From: Paludibacteraceae bacterium
GTDB lineage: Bacteria > Bacteroidota > Bacteroidia > Bacteroidales > Paludibacteraceae
Assembly (NCBI GenBank): GCA_024683975.1
Contig: JAIKXR010000171.1
Coordinates: 1 to 43,644 of the forward strand
Length of the DNA: 43,644 nt
Direction: 5' to 3'
Below the pieces are notes generated by a model. That model was not told where the DNA came from, did no database searches, and saw nothing but the letters and a program-made list of their open reading frames with translations. Of this stretch, positions 8,958 to 17,295 are shown piece by piece. The position numbers and the translations under genes were made by a program. How positions within the stretch are numbered: the first letter of the stretch is position 1; each line of letters starts with the position of its first letter.

Positions 8958-9745
8958 AACTCTAACGTTAACAGGTTCATTTCGTTTCGCTCTCTGTCAA
9001 ACAACCACCCCCATTTGTTGAAATATCTTGTCATATTTATTGCATATTCCGTTCTCTTCTTTTTTGCAGAATCCCCGCCGCTTTTATCTGCAACTGTTAT
9101 GTCCGGCACATACAATGTCAGGTATTGTCGGTGTATGGTTCTTGTTAAATCTGTAGGTCCGGCATACTTGGTGTACCTTTCGTCAAACAGACGGGCTTTT
9201 AATGCTGCGTCTGTACGCAGAAACATGAATTTCCCGCTCAAGTTAGGTACATTCATAATCTCCTTGTATCCCGTCTGCCTCAACTCATTCCTGTTTTGCC
9301 GTTTTTTGCTGATGAAAACAGGCAAAAATATCTCCAATGGTGTGGGTAAAAGTTTGCTTTCATACACCTCTCGACCATTTCCGTCCACCATCCTTGGCAT
9401 AACCAGACCCACTTGTGGATTTTTATCCATAAAATAGTGCAACTTGTCTATATCTTCCGCCTTTGCATCGATATCTGTATCCATCACAATGTGATATCTC
9501 GTCCTTTGCCATACGCTCTCCCGCAATGCGATATTGTGAGATGCCCCCCAGCCTAAATCACGCTCCCAAAGATAATGGATTTTCTTCGATGAAAACAGAC
9601 TTTTTATGACAACTTTATCTGTTTCAGTATCTGAATTGTCTATCAAGTAAATATTCTTCACCTCTTCGGCTTGCAACAGTTTTTCCGCCATCAGTTGCAT
9701 CTTCCCCCAGTCGGGCATAGATAGAGTAATCGAAACATTCAGCAT
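8939..9745 (-). CDS. Family 2 glycosyltransferase A
   Basis: A 268-residue GT2-type (GT-A fold) enzyme. Near the N-terminus YLIDNSDTETD marks the nucleotide-binding region, and HIVMDTDIDAKAEDID near 84-99 holds the DxD metal-binding motif. Later ELRQTGYKEIMNVPNLSGKF and the closing KWGW region resemble rhamnosyltransferase-like members. It has no membrane segment. It follows glycosyltransferase B by three bases and overlaps tsaD. Donor and acceptor sugars cannot be told from sequence. It most likely adds one sugar to the repeat unit polymerised by the Wzy-like protein at 14125-15294. Confidence 0.82.
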   Translation of the reverse strand: MLNVSITLSMPDWGKMQLMAEKLLQAEEVKNIYLIDNSDTETDKVVIKSLFSSKKIHYLWERDLGWGASHNIALRESVWQRTRYHIVMDTDIDAKAEDIDKLHYFMDKNPQVGLVMPRMVDGNGREVYESKLLPTPLEIFLPVFISKKRQNRNELRQTGYKEIMNVPNLSGKFMFLRTDAALKARLFDERYTKYAGPTDLTRTIHRQYLTLYVPDITVADKSGGDSAKKKRTEYAINMTRYFNKWGWLFDRERNEMNLLTLELCGEKR

Positions 9746-9748
9746 ATC

Positions 9749-10489
9749 TCAATCTATATAGCGGCGGTGTTTCCTGTATAAATACATCAATCCCTTTATA
9801 TGCTTCCATCCCAATCTGCTTAACGGGTGAGCGTTGGTCTTGCGCTGGCAGTCATGCACCATTGACATAGTGGGCAGATAAACCACCTTCCATCCTTCTG
9901 CTTTCACTCTCAAACAATAGTCGCAGTCTTCCGAACCGTAGAATATGTTTTCGTCCAGCAGTCCCGCTTCGTCTATCACACTCTTTCTTATCAGTTGGCA
10001 TGCCCCTATCACATAAACAGGTTCAAATACACTGTCCATTTTTTCGGGATACGAGTACCTTACACGCCCCCTGCACAGCAGGTTCTTGATCTTTTGTACC
10101 ACTCCCGGATAGAGTTTGCAGCTGTCTTGTACAACGCCGTCCGGATACAATAGCCTGCACCCGGCTAATCCCACGTCTGTGTGACTTTTCATATATGCAA
10201 CCATCTCATTGATAGCTGCTTCCTCAAAACAAATGTCATTATCCAATATGCACACCCACTCGCCCGTTGCTTTTTCTATCCCCCTGTTGCGGGCGTATGC
10301 AACTCCGTAATTCCTGTCCAGAGTAACTGTCGTCACCTCATTTTCCCATCCTTTTAAATAGGCATCAGTACCGTCAGTCGAACCGTTATCCACAACAATA
10401 ATCTGCCTGTCTTTGGACTTGACCAGCAAAGGCACTATGCGTTTCACCATCTCTAACCCTTGCCACGATATGACTACGTATGAAACCAT
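9749..10489 (-). CDS. Family 2 glycosyltransferase B (WbbL-like)
   Basis: The start at 10489 (MVSYVVISWQGLEMVKRI) is chosen because upstream in-frame codons overlap the radical SAM gene and this ATG sits two bases after its stop. The 246-residue protein is a classical GT2 enzyme: VVDNGSTDGTD, CILDNDICFEEAAI (DND in place of DxD) and YGSEDCDYCLRVKAEGWKV, the ED region typical of WbbL-type rhamnosyltransferases. The C-terminus WKHIKGLMYLYRKHR is basic and may lie at the membrane surface. The sugar specificity is unknown. Confidence 0.85.
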   Translation of the reverse strand: MVSYVVISWQGLEMVKRIVPLLVKSKDRQIIVVDNGSTDGTDAYLKGWENEVTTVTLDRNYGVAYARNRGIEKATGEWVCILDNDICFEEAAINEMVAYMKSHTDVGLAGCRLLYPDGVVQDSCKLYPGVVQKIKNLLCRGRVRYSYPEKMDSVFEPVYVIGACQLIRKSVIDEAGLLDENIFYGSEDCDYCLRVKAEGWKVVYLPTMSMVHDCQRKTNAHPLSRLGWKHIKGLMYLYRKHRRYID

Positions 10490-10491
10490 TA

Positions 10492-11931
10492 TTATCCGAA
10501 CAACTTTATTTTCAGTGCTTTCAGCGCGTGTATGAAATCTTTCCAAGAACGAAATTTACTCATCTGTGTTACTACGAACCTCGGAGACAAGTAGTAACTC
10601 AAATTGCCCCAAAACAGCAAACTCTCCATCTTCTTTGCCGACAGATGCGGATAGTTCAGTATAGACTCTTTTTGTACGTCTGTGGGCTTATACTGATTGC
10701 CTATTATCCACCCGTTCTCCTTTGCCATTGTGTAAAATTCCGTACCGGGGAATGGCGATACTATATTGATCATCAGTTGGTCAGCCTTCAGTCTTTTGGC
10801 TTTTCTTATTGTATCGCGTATCGTTGCAGGTGTTTCCAACGGACTTGTTCCTATCAGTATGTTCAACTTGACCGGTACATTGTTTTTTTTCAGCCGGCAT
10901 ATTGCCTCATATATCTGATCTGACGTTATGCCTTTGTGTATATATTTCAGTATGTCATCGTTAAACGACTCCACTCCCAAATCAACAGCTCTGCACCCCG
11001 ACTCGCCCAACATCTTTGCTGTTTCCTCGGTTATTGCGTCCGCCCTCGCCTGACAACTCCAAACCATATTATTGTCTTTCAATGCTTTGCAGATGGCTCT
11101 TGTGCGTTTTTCATTCCAAATGAAATTGTCATCCATAAAGCCGATAGCCCTGTAACCATGCTCTTTAAGCCATTCTATCTCCTCTTTTACTTTCTCTTCC
11201 GACCTGAAGGAAACCGGCGGTTTCTTGCCTGTATAGTGACGGTTCTCTATCTCCCGTGCAAATGTAAGGGAACTCGGAACACAATATATACAGTGGAACG
11301 GACAGTTCCTCGATGTCACCATCGTTGTATATGGACTGACCTTCAGTTTAGGATTCCTATAGTCGGTATCTGCCGTTAAATCGCGCGCCGGTAAAGGCAA
11401 TGAGTCCAAATCCTTCATCAGTGTTCTCATCCCGTTTCTCTTGATTTCACCATCTCGTAAGTAAGAAATACCTGCTGTTCCTCTCCATTCCTTGTTTTCC
11501 GCAATACAAGACAACCACTCTTTTACAGTCATTTCCGGCTCGCCGTGAACCACTATCGTACGCTCGTCTGTCAGGCAGTCCTTGTAGAACCAGCCCGCTC
11601 CGGGACCTGACATCACCACCCATTTTTCAGGGAAACGTTTGTGGATAAGTTTCCCGATACGTATATCGTTGGCAACCGACAGATTGACCGTCCACATCAG
11701 CACCACATCTGCCTTTCCTGTCTCCTGCATTAGCAAATCTTCCGATATAGGGTGATTGACACAATCTTTATACCTCACCTCATATCCCGCTTCTCTCACA
11801 CAGGCTGCCAACTGCAGTTCATATATGTTCGGAGTCGGATATACCACTCTCGTACACCCCGAACTGCGTTCCGCAGGATGCAATCCCTCCACCACAGGAG
11901 GTACTAAAAACAGTGTCTTCAGCCTCTTCAC
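10492..11931 (-). CDS. Radical SAM protein with B12-binding domain
   Basis: A 479-residue protein of the COG1032 class. The N-terminal ~160 residues form a cobalamin-binding-type Rossmann domain (YPTPNIYELQLAACVREAGY, then a variable loop without the classical DxHxxG). The radical SAM core follows with the [4Fe-4S] motif CPFHCIYC at about 218-225 and the downstream FMDDNFIWN, GVESFNDDILKYIHKG and INIVSPFPGTEFY stretches typical of this class. Such enzymes carry out methylations and other radical modifications of lipids, sugars and cofactors. It lies between glycosyltransferase genes with gaps of 2 and 7 bases, so it probably modifies the glycan or its lipid carrier (inference). Confidence 0.88.
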   Translation of the reverse strand: MKRLKTLFLVPPVVEGLHPAERSSGCTRVVYPTPNIYELQLAACVREAGYEVRYKDCVNHPISEDLLMQETGKADVVLMWTVNLSVANDIRIGKLIHKRFPEKWVVMSGPGAGWFYKDCLTDERTIVVHGEPEMTVKEWLSCIAENKEWRGTAGISYLRDGEIKRNGMRTLMKDLDSLPLPARDLTADTDYRNPKLKVSPYTTMVTSRNCPFHCIYCVPSSLTFAREIENRHYTGKKPPVSFRSEEKVKEEIEWLKEHGYRAIGFMDDNFIWNEKRTRAICKALKDNNMVWSCQARADAITEETAKMLGESGCRAVDLGVESFNDDILKYIHKGITSDQIYEAICRLKKNNVPVKLNILIGTSPLETPATIRDTIRKAKRLKADQLMINIVSPFPGTEFYTMAKENGWIIGNQYKPTDVQKESILNYPHLSAKKMESLLFWGNLSYYLSPRFVVTQMSKFRSWKDFIHALKALKIKLFG

Positions 11932-11938
11932 TCTTTGT

Positions 11939-12715
11939 TTATTTCCAATACTTGAATACTCCGTGTATAGCCCAGTTAATCAGGTAGTAACAAGATTTGA
12001 GCACCCCTAATTTCTCCACCTCTCTATATACTCTGTACTGTGGTTTGACCATCTTCAGTTTGTTTGCTGTCAGCGAACTGACGTGTATCCTGTACGAACC
12101 GACTATTCCCTGATTGCCATATGCCACACCGGTCTTTCTCAGTATGGTCAGCCAATAAACATAGTCGTCCCTCAGACTCCTGAACTCCTCATGCAAATAG
12201 ACCTTGCCGTAAGGGTATGTGTCATATAGTCCTGTCAGACAAGAGATAGAGCAAGTCTTTAGCAGGTCTTTGTAATATAACTGCTTGGGTGGTATGAACG
12301 GTTGCAGTATCTCTTCTCCTTTACCGTTGATGCGTTTGTGTGCGCCATACACCAACTGACAGTGTTTCTCTTCCATCAGTTGCAATTGACGCTTTAAGAA
12401 TAACGGTTCCCATAAGTCATCCGCATCCAGCAAGGCTATATACCTGCCTTCTGCGCGTCTGATTCCGTTATTGCGGGCGGCAGCACTGCCCGCGTTCGAC
12501 TGACTGTAAACCTTGATTCGCTCATCTTTGTCGGCGTAAGACTGGGCTATATCCATGCTCTTGTCATTGCTGCCGTCGTTGATAATCAGCATTTCCCAAT
12601 CGGTGTACGTCTGCGCCAATACACTCTCAATTGTTTCCGATAAGTATTGCTCACCGTTATATACCGGTGTTACAATACTCACTTTCCTGTTCTCTTTTTT
12701 ATTTGTTTTTTCCAT
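11939..12715 (-). CDS. Family 2 glycosyltransferase C
   Basis: A 258-residue GT2 enzyme with every hallmark near the N-terminus: VSIVTPVYNGEQYLSETI, LIINDGSNDKSMDIA, NAGSAAARNNGIRRAEG and the metal-binding LLDADDLWEP near 96-105. The C-terminal third holds a REDDY-like LRDDYVYWLTILRK stretch. No membrane segment is seen apart from a weak hydrophobic stretch near the end. It overlaps glycosyltransferase D by 17 bases. Substrate unknown; the role in repeat-unit assembly is inferred from context. Confidence 0.87.
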   Translation of the reverse strand: MEKTNKKENRKVSIVTPVYNGEQYLSETIESVLAQTYTDWEMLIINDGSNDKSMDIAQSYADKDERIKVYSQSNAGSAAARNNGIRRAEGRYIALLDADDLWEPLFLKRQLQLMEEKHCQLVYGAHKRINGKGEEILQPFIPPKQLYYKDLLKTCSISCLTGLYDTYPYGKVYLHEEFRSLRDDYVYWLTILRKTGVAYGNQGIVGSYRIHVSSLTANKLKMVKPQYRVYREVEKLGVLKSCYYLINWAIHGVFKYWK

Positions 12716-13424
12716 GTCGGATATAATAATTGCCTATGTTGTAAAGCACTACAAACCTGCTCCAAATTTTTTTCCACAACGGTCTCCGGCTACGATGCCA
12801 TATATTATCTACCGATGTCACGTTCTTTCCATGCCGCCTGTAGAGCAAGTATGGCGTGTCTATAAAACGTACAGTCCCAATCACTTCCGCAACCAACCCC
12901 AACCATATGTCATGCCCTATCTCATGTGTCTTGGGGAATGGTAATGCCGCCTCCAGCACTTTCCGCCTGAACGCCATGCACGCTCCGTAATAAGTGTTGT
13001 TTATAGAGTTTTTTATTATCCCCTTGCCCGATTTGTATACAGAGAAAAAATCCGGACAATAAACTCTCAGGTTTTCATCTGTCAATTGACTGTTGGTACA
13101 TACCAAATCAACCGTTTCCAATTCCTTTAAGCACCTCTCGTACTTGCCGTCCGTCCATACATCGTCTTGGTCGCTCAGGAAGATTATCTCTCCTTTGGCT
13201 GCCCTCAAAGCCTTCTCGTAGTTGTCTCTGAAATAGTGTGTTCCGTTATGCACCACACGTATGCGGTTATCCTTGATTTCATCAATTGTTTTCAGTGTCA
13301 TATCCGTTGAACCGTCATCCGAAACAATCAGTTCATCATCCTCTCTTATCTGCGACAATATGGAGCGTATCTGTTCCTCCACATATTTTTCACCGTTATA
13401 TGTCGCCATACACACTGAATTCAT
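12699..13424 (-). CDS. Family 2 glycosyltransferase D
   Basis: The start at 13424 (MNSVCMATYNGEKYVEEQI) is preferred over the upstream codons because it forms an ATGA overlap with the stop of glycosyltransferase E (13421-13424). The 241-residue protein is a GT2 enzyme: IVSDDGSTDMTLKTI, then FLSDQDDVWTDGKYE near 80-95 with the DQDD metal site, and DTPYLLYRRHGKNVT toward the end, a combination common in rhamnosyltransferase-like RfbF/GT2 proteins. Donor sugar unknown. Confidence 0.87.
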   Translation of the reverse strand: MNSVCMATYNGEKYVEEQIRSILSQIREDDELIVSDDGSTDMTLKTIDEIKDNRIRVVHNGTHYFRDNYEKALRAAKGEIIFLSDQDDVWTDGKYERCLKELETVDLVCTNSQLTDENLRVYCPDFFSVYKSGKGIIKNSINNTYYGACMAFRRKVLEAALPFPKTHEIGHDIWLGLVAEVIGTVRFIDTPYLLYRRHGKNVTSVDNIWHRSRRPLWKKIWSRFVVLYNIGNYYIRHGKNK

Positions 13425-14128
13425 ATTGCCGCCCTCCACGTCTCTTTTGTGTATCTGTGACCTGTTATCGTCCATTTGACGGCACGACATAACAACTTCA
13501 TTCTGTATAATAGCGGATATATGCCTCCCTCCTCTTTCGCAAACCGATTTTCTGCTTTCAGTAACGACAAATACCGCTCCCTGGTCACGCCTTTATAATC
13601 GTTTATGCTAAGTTCATGCAGCAGTTCCGACCGCATCTCGCTTACCTCAATCCCTTGTCTGTGCAACTGTAAGAAAAACCAATAGTCCGAATAGTCCAAC
13701 GGATAATTCTCACTAAACCCTCCCACCTTTTCTATAACCTTTATCGGTATCACTACGCCGGAATTAAATGCAGTCACTCTGCCGTGTGTCTTAAAGGGTG
13801 ACAGTCTTTTTCCCCGCTTGTCGGCTAATTTCGGAGCATATACTTTTTCTTCGTTTTTTGCTGCAATCTCTTGCAATTCTGCCACATACTCTTTTGTTAT
13901 CTCCGTGTCATCGTCTATTATCACCATTCGTCGATATCCCATCTCTCTCGCATAACGGTATGCCTTGTTGTATGCTCCTGCAAGAAAAATATTGTTCTTC
14001 GTGTTGTCGTGTACATACACATCTTGCTCATATCTCTCTTCTCCAAGTATTTTCCGCAAACTCCGGCAGGCGATACTATCCCTTTCATCGATACCGTATA
14101 TCACTACTATGAACAACACTTCTCTCAT
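13421..14128 (-). CDS. Family 2 glycosyltransferase E
   Basis: A 235-residue protein with a GT-A layout: VVIYGIDERDSIACRSL at the start, VYVHDNTKNNIFLAGAYNKAY around 37-57 (as in rhamnosyltransferases), and the metal site MVIIDDDTEITKEY near 68-81. Residues 140-160 (NYPLDYSDYWFFLQLHRQG) match the acidic acceptor/catalytic region of the family. It overlaps the polymerase gene by ATGA (14125-14128) and glycosyltransferase D by ATGA, so the three genes are translationally coupled. Substrate unknown. Confidence 0.83.
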   Translation of the reverse strand: MREVLFIVVIYGIDERDSIACRSLRKILGEERYEQDVYVHDNTKNNIFLAGAYNKAYRYAREMGYRRMVIIDDDTEITKEYVAELQEIAAKNEEKVYAPKLADKRGKRLSPFKTHGRVTAFNSGVVIPIKVIEKVGGFSENYPLDYSDYWFFLQLHRQGIEVSEMRSELLHELSINDYKGVTRERYLSLLKAENRFAKEEGGIYPLLYRMKLLCRAVKWTITGHRYTKETWRAAI

Positions 14129-15294
14129 TCCGCTGTTTGCTTGTATCCGCCGAATAAAAACGGCAACGATAATATTATTATAAACTTGATTATTCCAGCT
14201 ATATTCGTAAAGAATATCTCCGAATCAAATTCCATTATTATCATTGTCGAAAAGTATGCATATAATATGGTAAAAAATTCATCTTTTTGCTCCCTGCGCT
14301 TATATACCCAGCCAATCAGCAATCCTGATATCAGTGCAAAAACAGTTATCCCGCCGTAACCGAAATCCTTAAAGAACGGATACAGGCATGTGTACGTATT
14401 TGTCACCACCGGTTTTGTTACCCACGGCAGCACTACTTCTATAGGTTCAACCGTGCATATTCCCAACTTATACGTTACAGCATAGAAAATCCTGAACACA
14501 TTCTCTCCCCAATGTGCTGACGAACAAGGCTCTACTGTATCAAAGGCGGTAAAATTCCTGAGTACATACTGCTCCACTAAAAATGCAGTATATTCGCCGT
14601 CTAAATTCTTGGTCTGACGAACGGCATGAAGTGTCAGTAAACCCACTATCAATAAAGCTCCACCTGTCAGCAGATGACGAAAGCGTATCACCCGCTTGTG
14701 ATACAGCACCACCATAGTCATTACTCCTAAGTTGAGAACTAATGTTTTTGACATCGTGGCTATACCGAATGCCAATACCAATACGCCCATCACCAATGCT
14801 CTTCCCCAGTTACTTTTGTCGGCTTTGTATAGATACAATAAGTAAGTTGCTAACCATAGCACGTAATAAACAGGTGAATACATCGAACCATCCACCTTGC
14901 CCTTTCCAAGTGCCGCCATACGCAAGCGCATTGCCGGTGAAGCAGTCAGATTACTGCCAAGAGCCTGACAGACAAAGATTATTAGCAGTGGCACGCACGC
15001 TATACTGACCCAGAAATATACTTCTCTTATCCTGCCGTCCGCTTGCATTGACCGCTTGGAGTAACTGAACGATTGCGTCAGTAGTGTCCCGAATACCATT
15101 CCTATTGACCATAGCCCGACTCCGATCAACGTCTTTGTTCCCATAGGAGGCAACGCGTGTGGCAGCACTAAAAAACACACAAATGCTGCCAGCCAAACCG
15201 CTGTCACTAACACCGCAGGCGATAGGATATCACGCTTGCTCAGCAAGTATCCGGCCGCCATCAACGCAATCAATATAAGTATATCGACAATCAC
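14125..15294 (-). CDS. Wzy-like O-antigen / oligosaccharide repeat-unit polymerase
   Basis: A ~389-residue membrane protein with roughly ten hydrophobic segments and a large extracytoplasmic loop around residues 235-320, the layout of Wzy polymerases that join repeat units at the periplasmic face of the inner membrane. Low sequence conservation is normal for this group, so the call rests on topology, length and location at the head of a glycosyltransferase operon. The start is uncertain: the frame is open to a TTG at 15339, but a GTG at 15294 follows an AAAAAAGAG stretch and lies just before the first membrane segment, so it is used here. It lies about 155 bases downstream of the promoter at 15456-15487. 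No Wzx flippase is visible. Confidence 0.78.
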   Translation of the reverse strand: MIVDILILIALMAAGYLLSKRDILSPAVLVTAVWLAAFVCFLVLPHALPPMGTKTLIGVGLWSIGMVFGTLLTQSFSYSKRSMQADGRIREVYFWVSIACVPLLIIFVCQALGSNLTASPAMRLRMAALGKGKVDGSMYSPVYYVLWLATYLLYLYKADKSNWGRALVMGVLVLAFGIATMSKTLVLNLGVMTMVVLYHKRVIRFRHLLTGGALLIVGLLTLHAVRQTKNLDGEYTAFLVEQYVLRNFTAFDTVEPCSSAHWGENVFRIFYAVTYKLGICTVEPIEVVLPWVTKPVVTNTYTCLYPFFKDFGYGGITVFALISGLLIGWVYKRREQKDEFFTILYAYFSTMIIMEFDSEIFFTNIAGIIKFIIILSLPFLFGGYKQTAE

Positions 15295-15455
15295 AATCTC
15301 TTTTTTATGCTCTATTCCTGCTGTTAATCCCGCAGGCAAGTCCCTTGTCGTAAAAACTGTTCAGACTCAATTCCCATCACTGATTTCGGAGGTAAACCAC
15401 CTGCCGTATAAATCTCTTACCGTTTGTTATTTCAGGTTTACCGCATAAAACCGCG

Positions 15456-15487
15456 CAAAATTACGGTTTTCTCTCCATACAAGCAAA
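15456..15487 (-). promoter_or_regulatory. Promoter of the glycan operon
   Basis: Minus strand: TTTG (15487-15484), 20 bases, TAATTTTG (15463-15456), an exact Bacteroidota-type promoter. The predicted leader of roughly 150 bases holds an 8-base inverted repeat (GGTAAACC ... GGTTTACC, about 15392-15441) that could fold before the first gene. The leader has no recognised riboswitch. Confidence 0.7.
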
Positions 15488-15527
15488 AAGATTTTGATTT
15501 GCCTCTTTTGTCAATATTCCTTTCCAA

Positions 15528-15562
15528 CAAAAAAACTGTCCGGCTTTCGTCAGACAGTTTTG
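15528..15562 (-). terminator. Rho-independent terminator of rpsP
   Basis: On the minus strand, just after the rpsP stop, AAAACTGTCTG pairs with CGGACAGTTTT across an 8-base loop (one G-T pair) and runs into a T-rich tract. It separates rpsP from the glycan operon promoter about 40 bases further on. Confidence 0.75.
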
Positions 15563-15587
15563 TGAATTGACAATACAAGGTCTTCGT

Positions 15588-16139
15588 TTACTCCGCCTTT
15601 GTTTCTTCAGCGTTCCCGGCTTGTGCCTCGGCGGCTTCCTGTGCAGCCTCTTGAGCAGCAGCTGCCAATGCCTCCGATTCGGCTTTGCGCTTTGCTGCAA
15701 TAGCCTCGGCTTTGGCTTTGTTTGCCTCTACTTCTTGAGCGTGCAGTTTCTTTGCTGCCTCAATCTTCTTGTTTGCCTCTTCTTGGCTGATCTTGCCGTT
15801 CTTGGCATCTTTCTGTGCTTTCCATGAGTTGAAGCGTCTTTGTGCCTCTTCCTCGTTGAATGCACCTTTTGCCACACCTCCATTCAAGTGCTTCATCAGC
15901 ATCACGCCTTCTTCACTCAAAATGTGACGAACGGTGTCGGTTGGTTGTGCTCCTACACCTACCCAGTACATCGCACGGTCGAAATTCAGATCAATCGTTG
16001 CGGGGTTAGTGTTCGGATTGTACGAACCAATACGTTCAATAAACTTGCCATCACGTGGCGAACGGCTGTCGGCTACTACAATGTGGTAATAAGCGTAGTC
16101 CTTGTGACCATGACGAGCCAAACGAATTTTTGTTGCCAT
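15588..16139 (-). CDS. rpsP: 30S ribosomal protein S16 with long acidic/alanine-rich tail
   Basis: Residues 1-80 are a standard S16 ([55 protein letters not shown]), which helps assemble the 30S body. Beyond residue 80 the protein continues for about 100 residues with a Lys/Glu/Ala-rich, probably helical tail ([17 protein letters not shown] and Ala-Gln repeats). Long S16 tails are usual in Bacteroidota and the extra part has no assigned role. It has its own promoter (16234-16265) and terminator, so it is a single-gene transcript, unlike the rpsP-rimM-trmD-rplS operon of many bacteria. Confidence 0.97.
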   Translation of the reverse strand: MATKIRLARHGHKDYAYYHIVVADSRSPRDGKFIERIGSYNPNTNPATIDLNFDRAMYWVGVGAQPTDTVRHILSEEGVMLMKHLNGGVAKGAFNEEEAQRRFNSWKAQKDAKNGKISQEEANKKIEAAKKLHAQEVEANKAKAEAIAAKRKAESEALAAAAQEAAQEAAEAQAGNAEETKAE

Positions 16140-16233
16140 TTTTTTGGTCTTTTTGGTGAGCTACCTCTTCACGAGAGGCATGCTCCGGTTAATAACTATG
16201 CTTTTCCGCAGGTTCACGACCCAAAAAAGCGCG

Positions 16234-16265
16234 CAAAAATACGGTGCTTTTACGTAAGTACCAAA
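16234..16265 (-). promoter_or_regulatory. Promoter of rpsP
   Basis: Minus strand: TTTG (16265-16262), 20 bases, TATTTTTG (16241-16234), an exact fit to the Bacteroidota consensus. It leaves a leader of about 90 bases before the rpsP ATG. No known S16 leader motif was recognised. Confidence 0.75.
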
Positions 16266-16314
16266 TATTTTTTGCTTTTTACGGCTTTTTCAGCACAAAA
16301 AGCGGTAAAAATAA

Positions 16315-17295
16315 TCACTTGAAATCCAAGATAATTGGCAAATGGTCGCTGTAACCCTCGCTGTCATACCTATAACCCTGCCACGTCCTTTTTGGACGCT
16401 TGCCTAAATATTTGTCGTCATCTTCAGTTAGAAAATCAGCCGAATAAACTCGCGCATCGCAACGCGCATACATAGCCAAAGATACATAAAACTGATCCAA
16501 ATATGACCACTCACCCCTCCATTTGTGTGTTCCTCTTATGGTATTATTGGTTTCCATTCCGACCATCAGGTTCTTCAGACCACGTAAATCATTTTTCGCA
16601 TCACTATTCATATCCCACATTACCATTATCAAAGCATCCGTTCTCTGGTTCAATATGCTGTCAGTCTTATTCTGTATCACCTCTTTTGCCCGCTGCCTCT
16701 TCCATTCAGACGCTTGTTTGCCACCACGCATCGAAGGCAAATGACATACCATCACGTGCAACGTATCCTTTTCCCGAGTACAACCCCTTACATATAGTAT
16801 GTCCCTTGTGTAGTCCTCGCCCAAATCCACCCTCATAGCACTCCTATCCAATATCTGAAATCTCAACGAATCATACATCAGTGCCACGTCTATTCCTCTC
16901 TCGTCCGGACTTTCTTTATGTATATACCCATACGGATAATTCGTCATAGATCTTCGTAATTGCTTCATACACATATCGTTCTCTATTTCGCACAAACCTA
17001 CTAACAACGGCACATCCCATTCACCCGCCTGACATATAACGCGGGCAATCTGCTCCGCCTTATTGCTAAACCTCTTGTATGTCCATCTGTATTTGCCTTC
17101 TGCCAGAAAATCTGAATCGTTCTTCAATGTGTCGTGCTGATAGTCAAAAAAATTCTCAACGTTATATGAAACAATTCGGTACTGACCGTAAGTAAATGAA
17201 ACTCCGATAAAAAAAAGACAAACTGTTACAACAGTCTTTATAGTATGTCTTTTTAGACCGGTATTATACGCTTCTCGCTCCATAAAATCATCCAA
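16315..17295 (-). CDS. Secreted endonuclease/exonuclease/phosphatase family protein
   Basis: A 326-residue protein with an N-terminal hydrophobic segment (residues 21-37, ending TYGQ) suggesting export. The EEP fold motifs are present in order: VSYNVENFFD (about 43-52), GLCEIEN with the metal-binding Glu (about 100), a MVCHLPSMRGG stretch, MWDMNSD (about 228, where most members have GDFN) and YSDHLPIILDF at the C-terminus with the catalytic Asp-His. The family includes DNases, phosphodiesterases and lipid phosphatases, so the substrate is open. It overlaps sufS by 8 bases and shares its promoter; the functional link between the two is not obvious. Confidence 0.88.
   Translation of the reverse strand: MDDFMEREAYNTGLKRHTIKTVVTVCLFFIGVSFTYGQYRIVSYNVENFFDYQHDTLKNDSDFLAEGKYRWTYKRFSNKAEQIARVICQAGEWDVPLLVGLCEIENDMCMKQLRRSMTNYPYGYIHKESPDERGIDVALMYDSLRFQILDRSAMRVDLGEDYTRDILYVRGCTREKDTLHVMVCHLPSMRGGKQASEWKRQRAKEVIQNKTDSILNQRTDALIMVMWDMNSDAKNDLRGLKNLMVGMETNNTIRGTHKWRGEWSYLDQFYVSLAMYARCDARVYSADFLTEDDDKYLGKRPKRTWQGYRYDSEGYSDHLPIILDFK

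Noticed and set aside
15340..15587. tRNA or small RNA gene between the glycan operon and rpsP
   Set aside because: I see only the operon promoter, its leader and the rpsP terminator; no cloverleaf or known RNA motif.
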